A DNA stretch of 64,000 nucleotides from Megascapheus bottae (GCA_024803745.1 JANJXV010001773.1:1-64000), one strand, 5' to 3'. Positions 1-10,639 are shown, counted from the first letter of the stretch. The notes: generated from the sequence alone by a model not told the origin. A program made the numbers and translations.

Positions 1-1612
1 GAATGGAATGGATTTATTGTTCCCTCAGTTATGAATGAGAGCTTAGCTGGCTACAGTATTATTGGTTGGTAGTTATTTGATTTAAGGGCATGACATATAT
101 GCTTCCAGTCACTTCGTGCTTGCATGGTCTCTGCTGAGAAATCTGGGGTTATTCTGATTGGTTTGCCTTTATAGGTTACTGATCCCTTTTCCCTGACTGC
201 CTTTAGGATCATTTCTTTCGTTTCTATTGATCCAGTTCGGATCACAATGTGGAGGTGGGATGTTCTTTTCTGGTCAGGTCTGTTTGGGGTTCTAAAAGCT
301 TCTCGTATCTGGATGGGCCTGCCCTTCTGGATATTTGGGAAATTCTCTGAGATGATTCCCTGAAGTATATTTCCAATACCATTGACCTCTTTCTCCACGC
401 CCTCCTCAATACCAACTAGCCTTAAATTAGGCTTCCTAATTGTATCTTGGACCTCCTGAAGCGCTCTCTCATATTTCCTAGATTTGGATTGACTCATTTT
501 CTGTTCTTTCTCCATAATAACTAAATTATCTTCAGCCCCGGAAATTCTCTCCTCTGCATTGTCTAACCTGCTATCAAAGCTATCTGCTTTATTTTTCATA
601 TCCCTTGCTTCTAATTGCTCATTTTTGATGCCTTGCATCTCTTGTTTTAGATCATGTATGGATTTCTTTATCTGCTTGATATCCTTTTGAATGGTTAGCT
701 CAGTAGCTTTATTTTCTTCGGACATTTGCTGGAGTTTGATCACGTTTTTATTTGTGGATTCTATGAATTCATCCATCTTTCTTTGAGAAAGCTTTATTAT
801 GGCCTCCTTTGTGGCTTCTTCTTTTTCACTTATCACCTTGTTTATGCTTTCCTCTTGTTCAGCTATGGCTTCCTCCATTACCTTTTTCTTTATATTTTCA
901 CATTTTCCATTATTGATGTTTATCAATTGCATTTGTGTAGCACTTGGAAGACTCTCCTCTAGGTTTGCCAGTGACTGTTCCATTGTCTGTTTACATTGGG
1001 TGGGGGATGTTGTTTCTTCATTTGACATTTTTCTTGAGTTTCTTGCTCTGCCCATTTGAAAATGGGAGCAAGATTACTACTAAATACAATTATAGTTTTT
1101 CAGATATAACCAACCTAGACCTCTGTAGCTGGCAGAAACTAGATGTTCACAAGTTTTGCTTGGTATTATCACTCTTTCTTTTTGTGCACTTACAGACCAG
1201 TCTAATACAACCACTGATAAGCGATTCATACCCAAAACAATAAGCCTCTCAGTCCAATCTCTATTGTCTTTAAGTCCCTCTCAGCCTAGAGAATAATTAA
1301 CCACCTACATATACAATATTGCTCAATAGCCATAAAGTGTATAACCGTGCAGTATAAGGGTTGAAAGACGAGCAGAGGTCCAGAGATAGAAAAAAAGAAT
1401 GAGAGAGATCAGGGGAGGTACAAGAGGATTGACGCAGGAGTGTAAGAATATTGTAGTCATGAAGAAAAGTTATAGCATAAGGATAACTGACCTAAGTTGG
1501 TAAGTAGGTAGCATATTTGAGTACAAACTTTGGAAAGTATTAGAATAAAACTTATGTGTTGCTGCATGACTAGCTCTTAGCCCAACCAGTGGCCTCACAG
1601 TGGACCATGGGG
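1..1612 (-). mobile_element. L1 LINE, 5' portion (5'UTR + ORF1), copy 1
   Basis: Minus-strand L1 running off the left edge of the window. From right to left it has about 550 bp of presumed 5'UTR (1,056-1,612), then ORF1. The right boundary near 1,612 is inferred: an inverted paralogous segment at 17.2-18.6 kb matches the sequence to the right of 1,612 but stops matching there, as expected if the L1 5' end lies at this point. The same block recurs at 33.8-35.9 kb, where it also includes the start of ORF2. Ordinary retrotransposon; not active because ORF1 is interrupted. Confidence 0.85.
51..1055 (-). pseudogene. L1 ORF1p (RNA-binding chaperone), stop near C-terminus
   Basis: 334 codons from ATG at 1,053-1,055. 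L1 ORF1p is a trimeric RNA-binding protein of the L1 ribonucleoprotein. Visible parts: a Ser/Thr-rich N-terminus, a long Lys/Glu heptad region (about residues 50-170, coiled coil), then the RRM-like and C-terminal region from about residue 205 (RKPNLRLVGIEEGVEKEVNG). The frame stops at TAG (51-53), but homology to ORF1p continues past it (PAKLSFITEGTINPF). The second copy at 34.3 kb has a serine codon (TCG) there, so the stop is private to this copy. The C-terminal end lies outside the window. Confidence 0.85.
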
Positions 1613-1719
1613 TGGATCTGTTTTCCTTGTCTACGTTGAGGGAAAGGGGTATTTCACAAGATGCAGAAGCGAAGATTTCAGAAGCAAATGCTGTGAGTGA
1701 ATTAGCTCTTAAAAAGCAT

Positions 1720-1918
1720 TTTATTTTTTTCTGCCAGTCTTGGGGCTTGAATTCAGGGCCTGAGCACTGTCCTCGGGTTTTCTCAAGTCTAGCCCTCTGC
1801 CACTTGAGCCACAGTGCCACATCTAGATTTTCTATCTATGTGATATTGAGCAATCAAACCCAGATCTTCATGGATGCTAGGCAAGCACTCTACCACTATG
1901 CCAAACTCCCAACCCTGA
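1720..1918 (-). mobile_element. SINE, ID-headed with ID-like tail (type A)
   Basis: Reverse-oriented SINE. The right end holds the complement of the tRNA-Ala/ID head (GCTAGGCAAGCACTCTACCAC); the left end is the tail with its T-run. It is also present at 36.06 kb and, inverted, at 18.29 kb, so it was inserted before the segment duplicated. Confidence 0.85.
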
Positions 1919-2151
1919 CATAGTAATTGTAAAGTCATCATCATCATATCAAAATATCCTTTCTCCTACAAAGAATGAACACTTATCTATGTGTGTAATG
2001 CTTTTTTTTAAATTTCACTGATTCTTCTGTGTTTTTCCCTCTTGCATTTTTTACATTTGACAGCAAAGCTAATCATCAGGAAAAAGTTGATTAGGATACA
2101 GAAACCTAATAATATCCTAGTAGATTGACGTCAAAAATATGTGCAAGGTGC

Positions 2152-2340
2152 CCTGTGTGTTTGACCTAGTGGTAGAGTCCTTGGCTACCACACAAAAAGA
2201 CTCAGGTTTGATTCTTCATTACCACATACATGGAAAACGCTGCAAGTGGTGCAGTGGCTCGGTGGGACAGCTAAAGCCTAAAGAAAGTCCAAGAACAATG
2301 TTCACACTCTGAGGTCAAGTCCCAGGACTAGCAAAAAAAA
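2152..2340 (+). mobile_element. SINE, ID-headed (type A)
   Basis: Forward SINE. The ID head (CCTAGTGGTAGAGTCCTTGG) starts near 2,165, followed by the tail (AAGTGGTGCAGTGGCTC) and an A-run at 2,332-2,341. The same insertion is seen at 36.48 kb and, inverted, at 17.87 kb. Confidence 0.85.
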
Positions 2341-3082
2341 ATTCGACAAGGGGCAAAATGCAGGCAGAGAAGGCACTGTGAAGCAAATGTTTTGTAAAGG
2401 ATGAGGGCAATATTGACCCTTAAGTTTGGATCTTACCTAAGAAAGGCTCCTTGAGCCTGAGACCAGACTGGTAGTTGGGCCTAGTGGAAGACATTGGGAT
2501 TGGACAAATAAGGTGTGCTGTTTACTACATCCACATGTATATTGTGAGATTGGAGGAGAAATTCAGCCTCCAGTATGTCTTTGCTGAAGTCTTCTGTGAG
2601 CAAGGATCTTTGGTCATTGGGCCCTGAAAGGTGACCCTGCCTCCCTCACAATGGAACAGAATATGGAACCCTGGTAACCAAGCCACTGTAACTAACAACC
2701 AACTCAAGCCAGCTCACTTGGCCTGTGGCTCAGGAGGAAGAAAGATGTTGCTGTGCTCTTGCCAAAGTTCAGGAAACTCGAGTCTCAGGCATGGAAGTTG
2801 TGGCTGTCTTACTCGAAGATGTACATGCTAGATCATTGCCAAGCCACAAATCCAGTATAACAGGCCTTTCTCTAGGAAGAAGACCAGGAAAATCCAGGGC
2901 AACCAGATGAGGTATATTTCTAAGAGGAAATATATTTGACCCCATCATCCTTGCCACACACTACAACTTTCTTTTTTTTAAATTCTTTTTATTGTAATTA
3001 GTAAAAGGGTTACATGATATTTGCCAGATAGAAGGTGCATTAATTCACATACATTGATACCCTTTCACATGTCTTTGTACCC

Positions 3083-3131
3083 ATTTCCCTCCAACCACAC
3101 ACCCCCCACCCGTCTTGGTTTTCCCCCCTTC
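3083..3131 (-). other. G-rich tract in L1 3'UTR (G-quadruplex-capable)
   Basis: On the minus strand this stretch has five runs of three or more G separated by short loops (runs of 6, 3, 6, 3 and 3 G). G-rich polypurine tracts are a known property of mammalian L1 3'UTRs. Equivalent tracts are present at about 37,415-37,456, 8,458-8,506, 9,139-9,186 and 13,745-13,777. Confidence 0.7.
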
Positions 3132-3522
3132 CCTATCAAATTTCAAATATACAAATAAAAATAAATTCAATTTATCAGATAACAAAGTGAGATACTATAC
3201 CAATATGGGATAACCAAGGGGCAGCAAAGGAGATGAGAGACAACATAGTACATTAAGGACAACAATCATTCATTATGTGGCTTTTGTTTCAATACCCTGG
3301 AGGTCCTTTCAATTAGCTTCACATTATATGGCCTTATATATGGCCTTTTGCTCTATTGCAAATCTCTGCTAGTAGAGCCTAAGGTTTCTACTGATTATGA
3401 CGAATGAGGGAAACCACTGAGCCTAAGTTCCTTTGAGTCTGGCTTACTTCACTTAATATGATTTGTTCTAAGTCTTTCCATTTCCAAACAAATGGGGCAA
3501 TGTCATTCTTTCTGAGAGCATC

Positions 3523-3960
3523 CTAGAATTCCATTGTGTACAAATACCACAACTTGTTGATCCACTCATCAACTGAGGGACATCTAGGTTGGTTCCATAT
3601 CTTTGCTATGGTGAATGGTGCTGCAATGAACATTGTTGTGCTAGTGGGTTTAGTATGCCCTTGTTTCTGGATTGTTGGGTAAATGCCAAGTAGTGGAATT
3701 GCTGGGTCGTAGGGGAGTTCTATGTTTAGCCTTTTGAGGCACTGCCACACTGCTTTCCATAGTGGTTGAACGAGTTTGCACTCCCACCAACAGTGTAGTA
3801 GTGATCCCTCCTGGACACATCCCCTCCAGCATCTGTTGTCATTCGTTTTCCTGATCCTGGCCATTCTAACTGGAGTGAGGTGGAATCTTAGAGTTGTTTT
3901 GATTTGCATTTCTTTTATGACCAGGGATGTGGAGCATTTCTTCATGTGTCTATAGGCCAT
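3523..3960 (-). pseudogene. L1 ORF2p C-terminal fragment
   Basis: 145-residue open stretch matching the Cys-rich C-terminal domain of L1 ORF2p. It contains [20 protein letters not shown], then [20 protein letters not shown], and ends with the typical WYLYTMEF before the 3'UTR. It lies downstream of other ORF2 pieces in different frames, so the ORF is broken. Confidence 0.9.
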
Positions 3961-4231
3961 TTTTGTTTCTTCTTCAGAGAAGACTCTCTTTAAGTCTTTG
4001 GCCCATTTTTTTAATGGGATGGGTGTTACTTTGGAGGTTAGTTTTGGAGTGATTCAATTTTTTGAGTTGTTGATATATTTTAGATATGAGGCCTTTGTCC
4101 GTTGTTTGGTTGGTGAAGATCTTCTCCCAATCTGTAGGCTTCCTGATTAGTTTACTAGCTATATCCGTTGCCATACAAAAGCTCTGCAGTTTAATGCAGT
4201 CCCACTTATCCAGTCTTTCTCTGATTTGTTG

Positions 4232-4798
4232 TTATTTTTGGTCTTTATTAAGAAAATTTCGACCTGTGCCAAGGAGGCCTAGTGTATCTCCTATTCCTTC
4301 CTGTAAACTTTTCAGTGTGTCAGCTTTTACCTCCAGGTTTTTGATCCATTTGGAGTTAATTCTAGTGCAAGGTGACAAAGAAGGACCAAACTTTCGTTTT
4401 CTGCAGGTGCTTAACCAGTTCTGCCAGCACAACTTGTTGAAGAGGCTATCTTTCTTCCATCCTATTTTTTTGGCTCCCTTGTCAAAGATTAGGTGGCCAT
4501 AGGTCTGTGGTTTAATATCTGGGTCCGCAGTTCTATTCCATTGGACTTCAGGCCTGTTCTTGTGCCAGTACCAAGCTGTTTTGAGAATTATAGCTCTGTA
4601 ATAGAGTCTAAAGTTTGGAATTGAAATTCCTCCAGCGCTGTTCTTCGTGCTAAGAAGTGTTTTTGCTATATGGGGTCTTTTATTATTCCATATGAAATTT
4701 TGAATTGCCTCTTGTATTTCTTTAATGAATGACATTGGGATGTCGATTGGTATTGCATTGAATTTGTAGATAGCCCTTGGCAAGATTGTCATTTTCAC
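4232..4798 (-). pseudogene. L1 ORF2p, RT thumb to C-terminal region fragment
   Basis: 188-residue open stretch in the region downstream of the reverse-transcriptase palm ([34 protein letters not shown]). It bridges a site where the second copy has an 11-bp deletion (near 38,893), so copy 1 preserves the ancestral frame here. The upstream RT palm is missing. Confidence 0.85.
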
Positions 4799-5029
4799 AA
4801 TGTTGATTCTTCCAATCCAGGAGCACGGGAGGTTTTTCCATTTCCTTAGTTCTGCTTTAATTTCCTTTTTTAGGGTTTTAAAGTTTTCATCTAAACGGTC
4901 CTTTATATTCTTAGTTAAGCTAATTCCTAGGTACTTTATTTTCTTTGAGGCTATTCTAGTACTATGTTAAAAAGGAGTGGAGGGAGTGGGCATCTTGAAT
5001 GCTACACCTTAGCACTTTTATGCAAAGCT

Positions 5030-5195
5030 TAGGCCTGTGGCATTTTAAGCACAGTTCAACGCTCTGTTTTTTGCTGGTTAATTATGGAATTTATTGCATG
5101 GCTGATTTTGAACTGGAATCCTCAGGTCTCAGCTTATCTTGAGTAGCTAGGATTACAGTACTTTTACAACCTGTATGCTCATACACATCGCTTCT
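5030..5195 (-). mobile_element. SINE, B1-headed (type B), degraded
   Basis: Complement of the B1-type head is at the right end (GAGTAGCTAGGATTACAG, near 5,140), preceded by the complement of the linker (GGCTGATTTTGAACTGG). The tail is poorly conserved. Confidence 0.55.
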
Positions 5196-5454
5196 GATCC
5201 AAACACTCATTGTTCAATTTACCTAACAAGATGTGAGGAAAGATGATTGACTATAATTTACTAGATGAGCTTCTAGTGAGTATATATTTCCACTTCCACT
5301 CTGAAGCCAGGGAAATCTTTCTGGTATATGTTTCAACTATCTCCCAAAGAGGAAATAATGTGTGAGCACGTTTGCTAGTATTTCAGATAGTAGATGGACT
5401 TTGGTGTTTGGAACCTGTTGGGCAGAGTGTAGCAGCTGGGCTGTGATAACAGAG

Positions 5455-5568
5455 ATGATGTTTCAGACAGGAATATTTTCATCCCAGACAGACTTAATCC
5501 AGATCCTTGGATTTCAGGCCTTGAGTAGATAGAATTACAAGTGTGAGCTGCCACCACCACTTGGTTCA
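5455..5568 (-). mobile_element. SINE fragment, B1-headed (type B), degraded
   Basis: Recognisable only from the right part: CCTTGGATTTCAGGCCTTGA, then GTAGATAGAATTACAAGTGT and GAGCTGCCACCACC. Old and diverged. Confidence 0.45.
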
Positions 5569-5569
5569 T

Positions 5570-6255
5570 TTTGGAAACCTTAATTGCTTCTCATTTGTTC
5601 CTTTCCTTTTTTGGAAGATTGATCTAAGCTGGCTGATTGTGCATCACAATGAAGTGATTGGCCTCAGGAATTGCAAATATTTGTTTCATCAGCACGGAAT
5701 GAATGAAGTTGATCTAAACCCAATAGTATTTTCCTTCTGATAAATAGGGAACTTACTTATATCATTTTTCCTTGCCTTTGCTTTCCCAAAGCAAGCAACA
5801 TGTTTCTAAAAAACTATACTTCATGAGAATATTATAATTAGAAGCTATCTTCTGCACACTTCAGAATAGTCCTTGCATTTATAAACTTATATTACAATAT
5901 TAGGTAGAAGAATGGTGACTGTTAGTTTCACAACTATTTCATATGTTTTACTCTTTAAGGCTCATTAACTCAAGAAGGGATTAAATACATTTAGATAATA
6001 GTAGAACATTGCTGCTGCTGATTTGATGTGTGTGCAGATGATACACAGATTTATTAGGATTACTCAAAAGTTTTCTTCAAATTTTCAGTAGTAGACTGCT
6101 ATGCTAACTGGAAGGTGATAGTAATGATGCTGAAATTCTATGAATCAGCTATGAAGCAGAATTTCAGGGGAGAGTATTTGCTAGGGACTTAATTTCTAAG
6201 ACGCATGTCAAGAATATTGAACTATAACACCAAATGATGGAGGACTCAGCGTCAC
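5570..6255. other. Unannotated AT-rich interval
   Basis: No repeat family, RNA gene or convincing coding stretch recognised on either strand. Open stretches are short and lack domain signatures. Confidence 0.5.
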
Positions 6256-6264
6256 ATTTTGTTT

Positions 6265-6482
6265 GTTTTATGCAAGTCCTGGGACTTGAACTCAGGGCCT
6301 GGGAACTGTCCTTAAATGTTTTTTTTTCCTTCAGGCTAGTGTTCTACCACTTGATCCACAGCTCCACTTCCAGATTTTTGGTAATGAACTGTATATCAGA
6401 ATATCATGCAATTTGTTTGGGCTGGATTCAAACCTGATTCTGTGTAGATAGGATTCCAAGTGTGAGCGCACAGAGCCTGGCT
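6265..6482 (-). mobile_element. SINE, B1-headed (type B)
   Basis: Left part is the tail complement (GGGACTTGAACTCAGGGCC), the middle is TTCTACCACTTGATCCACAG, and the right end is the B1 head complement (GTAGATAGGATTCCAAGTGT, then GAGCG). Confidence 0.75.
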
Positions 6483-6505
6483 AGTATCATTCATCTTTCA
6501 AGTCA

Positions 6506-6635
6506 TGGGGCTGCAATTCTGCACCTGGGTCTTGTCACATGGACTTCAGTGCCCAGGCTGACTTTGAACTGCTATCCTTGGATCCCAGCCTCTTGAGTAG
6601 CTACATTTACAAGTGTGAGCCACCATACCTGGCTA
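6506..6635 (-). mobile_element. SINE fragment, B1-headed (type B)
   Basis: Partial element: CCCAGGCTGACTTTGAACTG, then GCCTCTTGAGTAGCTAC and GTGTGAGCCACCATACCTGG, the head complement. It abuts the previous SINE. Confidence 0.7.
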
Positions 6636-6639
6636 AATT

Positions 6640-7058
6640 ATTTCTTGTTAATTTTTTGTTTAGTCAATATATAGTTGGCATACGGTTACATAAGTAATGA
6701 ACACATTTCTTAAGAAAATTGTTATCCCCTCCCTCCTTTTTCTCTGTTTTCCTACCCTCAGCCCCCTCTCCACCCAGATTGTTCAGTTCATTTCCGTTTA
6801 GTGTCTTCCAAGTATCACTGTTCAATTGGTTCACCCTTTTTCCTTTGTTTTTTTTTTTTTTACCATTTTATTATACCCTCTCCATTCCCCAAATCACATA
6901 AACCTATGTACAAGACACAGGGTACCCGAATTCAACACAGTGACTACAGAGAATAAAACTAAAGGGAAAAAGAAGAAAAGAGGTAAAAAGCAAAGAAAAT
7001 GAAAGAACATCATACAGTACCTTAGAAGCAACAACACTGAAAAAACAAAACATAAAAC
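6640..7058 (-). mobile_element. L1 3'UTR fragment
   Basis: Pyrimidine-rich sequence with the pattern of these L1 3' ends: GTTACATAAGTAATGAACAC, then TTATCCCCTCCCTCC. It resembles the stretch at 13.66-13.80 kb. There is no ORF2 coding part. Identification rests on similarity between these intervals and to L1 tails, so confidence is moderate. Confidence 0.5.
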
Positions 7059-7059
7059 C

Positions 7060-7200
7060 TTGGGCTGAAAATGTAGCTTGCCTAGCATGTATGAAACCCT
7101 GGATTCCATTCCTCAGCACCACATAAACAAAAACTGGAAGTGCCACTGTGACTCAGCTGGTAGATTTCTAACGTTCAGCACAGAGTGTCTCCAAGTGACA
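7060..7200 (+). mobile_element. SINE, ID-headed (type A), partial
   Basis: GCTTGCCTAGCATGTATGAA and CATTCCTCAGCACCACATAA are ID-head features, followed by the tail (GGAAGTGCCACTGTGACTCA) with a diverged 3' part. Confidence 0.75.
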
Positions 7201-7409
7201 AAAATCTGTCACATTTAAGTCAGGCTTCAAAACTTTGCTAGGAACCAGTTACGTGATTTGGAAGAAAGTCCAATTTTCAAAAAATCACTAACCAGCCGCT
7301 GGAGGGTCATAATTGTCATTCTACTAGCCAGGGAGAAGGTGATTCAAAGCCTTTGCAAGCAAAAAAACAGAAACAAAAAAAACTGTAAGATTCTTCTCTC
7401 CACTTATCC

Positions 7410-7532
7410 ACCCAAAAACTAAGTGGAGTTGTGGCTAAAACTGGTACAGCATTAGCCTTGAGGAAAAAGAACTAAGAGACCTTGCCCAGATCCAAAATTC
7501 AAGCTCCCCACAAAGAAAGAAAAAATAAAGGA
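7410..7532 (+). mobile_element. SINE tail fragment
   Basis: Contains AGCATTAGCCTTGAGGAAAA and AAATTCAAGCTCCCCAC, the shared SINE tail, ending in an A-rich run. The head is not visible. Confidence 0.5.
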
Positions 7533-7539
7533 GTCCAGA

Positions 7540-8296
7540 TACCTTAGTATCAAAATAATATCTGGATATCTTAGTAGATTTTTCTGATCTTTCCTCATTC
7601 ATCTGATGGAACCACATAATCTTGATCCTGACCTGACTAAGAGCCTGCATTGTGCTTAATAAATTCATTCCACATATTCCAGTAGAATGTGGACAGCTAA
7701 CAGCCACTTACCAATGCTTTATTCTACGTTTAGGCCAGTATGTCTTCATACCATCTACACAGTCAGCTATATCATCTTTCCAGAAGTATCATTGAGTGTA
7801 GAACACTCAGAACTAAAATAATTGCATAAAGATGTAATAAAACCCCTTGATTCATTAAGAATATTTCTGTACCACTTAGAGCAAGTACATTAGTGGTATT
7901 TACCTCTAGCCTCTTTTTCTAAAAAAATTTATTAACATTGAATTTTACATCATATTTCAAATGTCATGTTTAACCAACAAGTATTCAAGAAGGGAATCGC
8001 TATACAATCACTGGCACATAAATTTTAGAATATAGTAAAAATTAAGCTGAGTCTTTGTATGTCATAGATACAGATTAATCTATAATAAAACACATGTCTA
8101 TAGAGTGTATAGTCTATCCTAGATTTTTATGTCTATGTAGTTATGTTTATATCTCCAAAATTATGTCCAGAACTTTGGGTATCAACTATTCAATCATCGC
8201 TCTACTACTGTTTGAAACTAATATCCATATATTAAGGATACCATGTACCTTTTGTTCCTTGGTCTTGACTTATCTCACTCAACAGGATTCACTCTA
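7540..8296. other. Unannotated AT-rich interval
   Basis: Nothing firm. The last ~120 bp (8,165-8,296) resembles an older L1 3' end on the minus strand (GACTTATCTCACTCAACAGG), which would be the target into which the next L1 fragment inserted. Confidence 0.4.
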
Positions 8297-8334
8297 ATTT
8301 CATCCACTACCCCAAAAATGCCATTATTATTTTT

Positions 8335-8840
8335 TTCTGTGCAGATCTTCTTTTTATGTATTTATATTTATTGTAATTTATAGAAGGGTTACATTATATT
8401 CACCAGATAGAAGGTGCATTACTTCTCAAACTTTGATACCCCATGTAACGATATGGTCCCCATTTCCCTTCCCCTACCCCTACTCATGTTCATTTCCCCC
8501 TTCCCTATCCAATTTCAAATAACCAATTAGGCACATATGAAATATATCAGAAAACAAGGTGAAATATTGTAACAATATGATATAACCAAGGGATAGCAAA
8601 AGAGATAAGAGATCACATAGTTCATTAAGGACAACAATCACTCATTATATGAGTTTTGTTTCTTTATCTTGGAGGTCCTTACATTTAGTGTCATACTATT
8701 TGTCACAATGTCTCTAGATTTTGTTCTATTGTAAATCTCTGGTAGCAGAGCCCAAGGTTTCTACTGAATTTGACAAATGAGGGAGACTCTTGGGCCTATG
8801 TTCCTTTGAGTTTGGCTTACTTCACTTAATATGATTTTTT
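8335..8840 (-). mobile_element. L1 3'UTR insertion, 5' truncated
   Basis: Starts with a T-rich tail and runs through the L1 3'UTR (GAAGGGTTACATTATATTCA, then CCAGATAGAAGGTGC) to CTTCACTTAATATGATT. It is flanked by near-matching sequences (CATCCACTACCCC at 8,298 and CATCCACTTCCCC at 8,849, each followed by GCCATTATT), consistent with a target-site duplication of about 30 bp. Confidence 0.75.
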
Positions 8841-8908
8841 TCCTTTTCATCCACTTCCCCGAGAATGCCATTATTTTATCTTGTCGGTTGGCTATGTATC
8901 ATTCCATT

Positions 8909-8913
<5 letters not shown>

Positions 8914-8956
<43 letters not shown>
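8914..8956. repeat. (TG)n microsatellite
   Basis: About 21 dinucleotide copies read directly, uninterrupted to 8,956. Confidence 0.95.
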
Positions 8957-8958
<2 letters not shown>

Positions 8959-9019
8959 CACATTTTTTGTAGTAGGGCATCTGGTTGTTTCCATCATCCA
9001 GCCTCATTTTCTACAGATA

Positions 9020-10160
9020 TTTTTATAGTCTCTTTTTTATTTTCAGGGTAATGTATAGAGGGGTTACGATTACATTTACAGGTAGTGGACTGCATTACTT
9101 CTCACACATTTATTCCACTCCACATGTTTTTGTCCCCAGTTCCCTCTCCCCTCCCCTTCCCAATCATCTTGTTTCCCCCCTTCCCTTTCCTATTTGACAT
9201 AAACAAATAAACATATATACAATATGCCAGGGAAAACATCAGATACAGTAACAATCTGACATTAACCAAAGGGCAAAATAAGAGATGAGAAATAACATAG
9301 TAGATTAAGGACAAAAATCACACAAGATTAAGAGCAACGATGACACAAGATATAGCTCTTGTTCCCATATCCTAGAGATCCTTTCATTTAGTCTCATCCT
9401 ATATGACCTTATATACCTAGGTTTTTGAGTTATTGTAATCCTCTGCTAGGAGAGTCCTAGATGTGAACTAATTATTACAAATGAGGGAAACCATTGAGCT
9501 TATGTTTCTTTGGGTCTGGCTTGCTTCACTTAATATGAATTTTTCCAAGTCTTTCCATTTCCTTACAAATTGGGCGATATCTTTCCTTCTGATGGCAGCA
9601 TAGCATTCCATTGTGTATAAGTACCACATCTTCTTGATTCAGTCATCTACTGAGTGGCTTCTGGTTGGTTTCATAGCTTTGCTATGGTAAATAGTGCTGC
9701 AATGAGCATCATTGTGCTAGTGGCTTTAGCATGTCCTTTTTTCTGGACAATTGGGTAGATGCCAAGTAGGGGATTTGCTGGATTATAGGGGAGCTCTATG
9801 TTCAGTCTTTTGAGGAACCGCCACACTGCTTTCCCTGGTGGTTGAACGAGTTTACACTCACACCAACAGTGTAGGTGTGATCCCCCCTGGTCATTTCCCC
9901 ACCAGTATCTCTTATTAGATTTTTTGATAATGGCCATTCTGACTGGAGTCAGGTGGAATCTCAAAGTTGTTTTGATTTTCATTTCCCTTATTGCTAGCGA
10001 TATGGAGCATTTCTTCATGTGTCTAAAGCCCATTTTAATTTTTTCTTCAGAGAATACTCTTTTAAGTCTTTAGCCCACCTTTTAATAGGATGGTTGTTTC
10101 TTTGAAGATTTGTTTGGGAGAGTTTCATTTTTTTCGGCTATAGATATATTTTAGGTAACT
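9020..10160 (-). mobile_element. L1 LINE fragment, 3' end with ORF2 C-terminus
   Basis: T-rich end near 9,030, then 3'UTR (GGGGTTACGATTACATTTAC) with its G-rich minus-strand tract at 9,139-9,186. ORF2p C-terminal coding runs on the minus strand at about 9,671-10,033 ([19 protein letters not shown]). Homology fades near 10,160. The ORF is broken relative to intact L1. Confidence 0.85.
9671..10033 (-). pseudogene. L1 ORF2p C-terminal fragment
   Basis: 120-residue open stretch with the Cys/Trp motif region (YWWGNDQGGSHLHCWCECK) and the [18 protein letters not shown] segment. It is more diverged from the 3.5 kb and 38 kb copies than those are from each other, so it is an older insertion. Confidence 0.85.
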
Positions 10161-10189
10161 ACATATATTTTTGTAGAAAAAAGAATGAA

Positions 10190-10332
10190 AGCCATCATGC
10201 TGGCTCACAACTTAATTTCAGCTACTTAGGAGGCTCAGGGCTTAAGATCACAGGTCAAATCCAACCAGGGCCCTACAGTGTGTGAGATCAAACTCTGTGA
10301 ACATACAATGACTGTAAGAGGAATCTCACTGC
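10190..10332 (+). mobile_element. SINE head fragment, B1-headed (type B)
   Basis: Contains TGCTGGCTCACAACTTAATT, then CAGCTACTTAGGAGGCTCAG and ATCACAGGTCAAATCCAACC: a diverged 7SL/B1-like head. It is truncated by the following SINE. Confidence 0.6.
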
Positions 10333-10535
10333 CTGGGAATGTAGCCTAATGGTAGAGTGCTCACCTAGAATGCATGAAGACCTAGGTTCTATTCACCAGT
10401 ACCGCATACTCAGAAAAAAGCTGGAAGTGGCGCTGTGTCTCAAGAGGCAGAGCACTCACCTTAGGCAAGCGAGTCCAATGAAAATGTCTAGGCCCTGAGT
10501 CCAACCTGTAGGACTGGCAAAAAGAAAAAAAACAG
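10333..10535 (+). mobile_element. SINE, ID-headed (type A), near complete
   Basis: ID head (GTAGCCTAATGGTAGAGTGC), middle (TGGAAGTGGCGCTGTGTCTC), tail (AGGCCCTGAGTCCAACCTGT, then AGGACTGGCAAAAAG) and a terminal A-run. Confidence 0.85.
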
Positions 10536-10639
10536 CAATCTTACTTAAGTAACAAGGAATGTACCCTATATTTATACAGACTGAAAAATTCATTAAGAAA
10601 TTAGAAAATATGTATAAAGTGCATAATTTCTTTTGTGTG

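Larger units (their letters stand above)
1612..2969. repeat. Duplicated spacer segment (copy 1 of 3)
   Basis: Non-L1 sequence carrying two SINEs and an open stretch beginning MAQEEERCCC (2,725-2,910, plus strand). It is nearly identical to 35.93-37.29 kb (direct) and recognisably related to 17.23-18.61 kb (inverted and more diverged). I recognise no protein family in its open stretch. The three-way conservation is better explained by DNA duplication than by coding constraint. Confidence 0.85.
2970..4996 (-). mobile_element. L1 LINE, 3' portion (ORF2 C-terminus + 3'UTR), copy 1
   Basis: Minus-strand L1. The poly(A) end appears as a T-run at 2,971-2,979. The 3'UTR is about 2,980-3,522, and the ORF2p C-terminal coding remnants run from 3,523 to about 4,996. 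Relative to the copy at 37.3-40.7 kb it has lost about 255 bp, the equivalent of 39,277-39,532, with the junction near 4,950. Homology ends near 4,996. Target-site context ACTACAACTTT is shared with the second copy. Confidence 0.9.

Noticed and set aside
4086..4502. 138-residue plus-strand open frame, also at 38,412-38,828
   Set aside because: Antisense of L1 ORF2; duplicated only because the L1 is duplicated.
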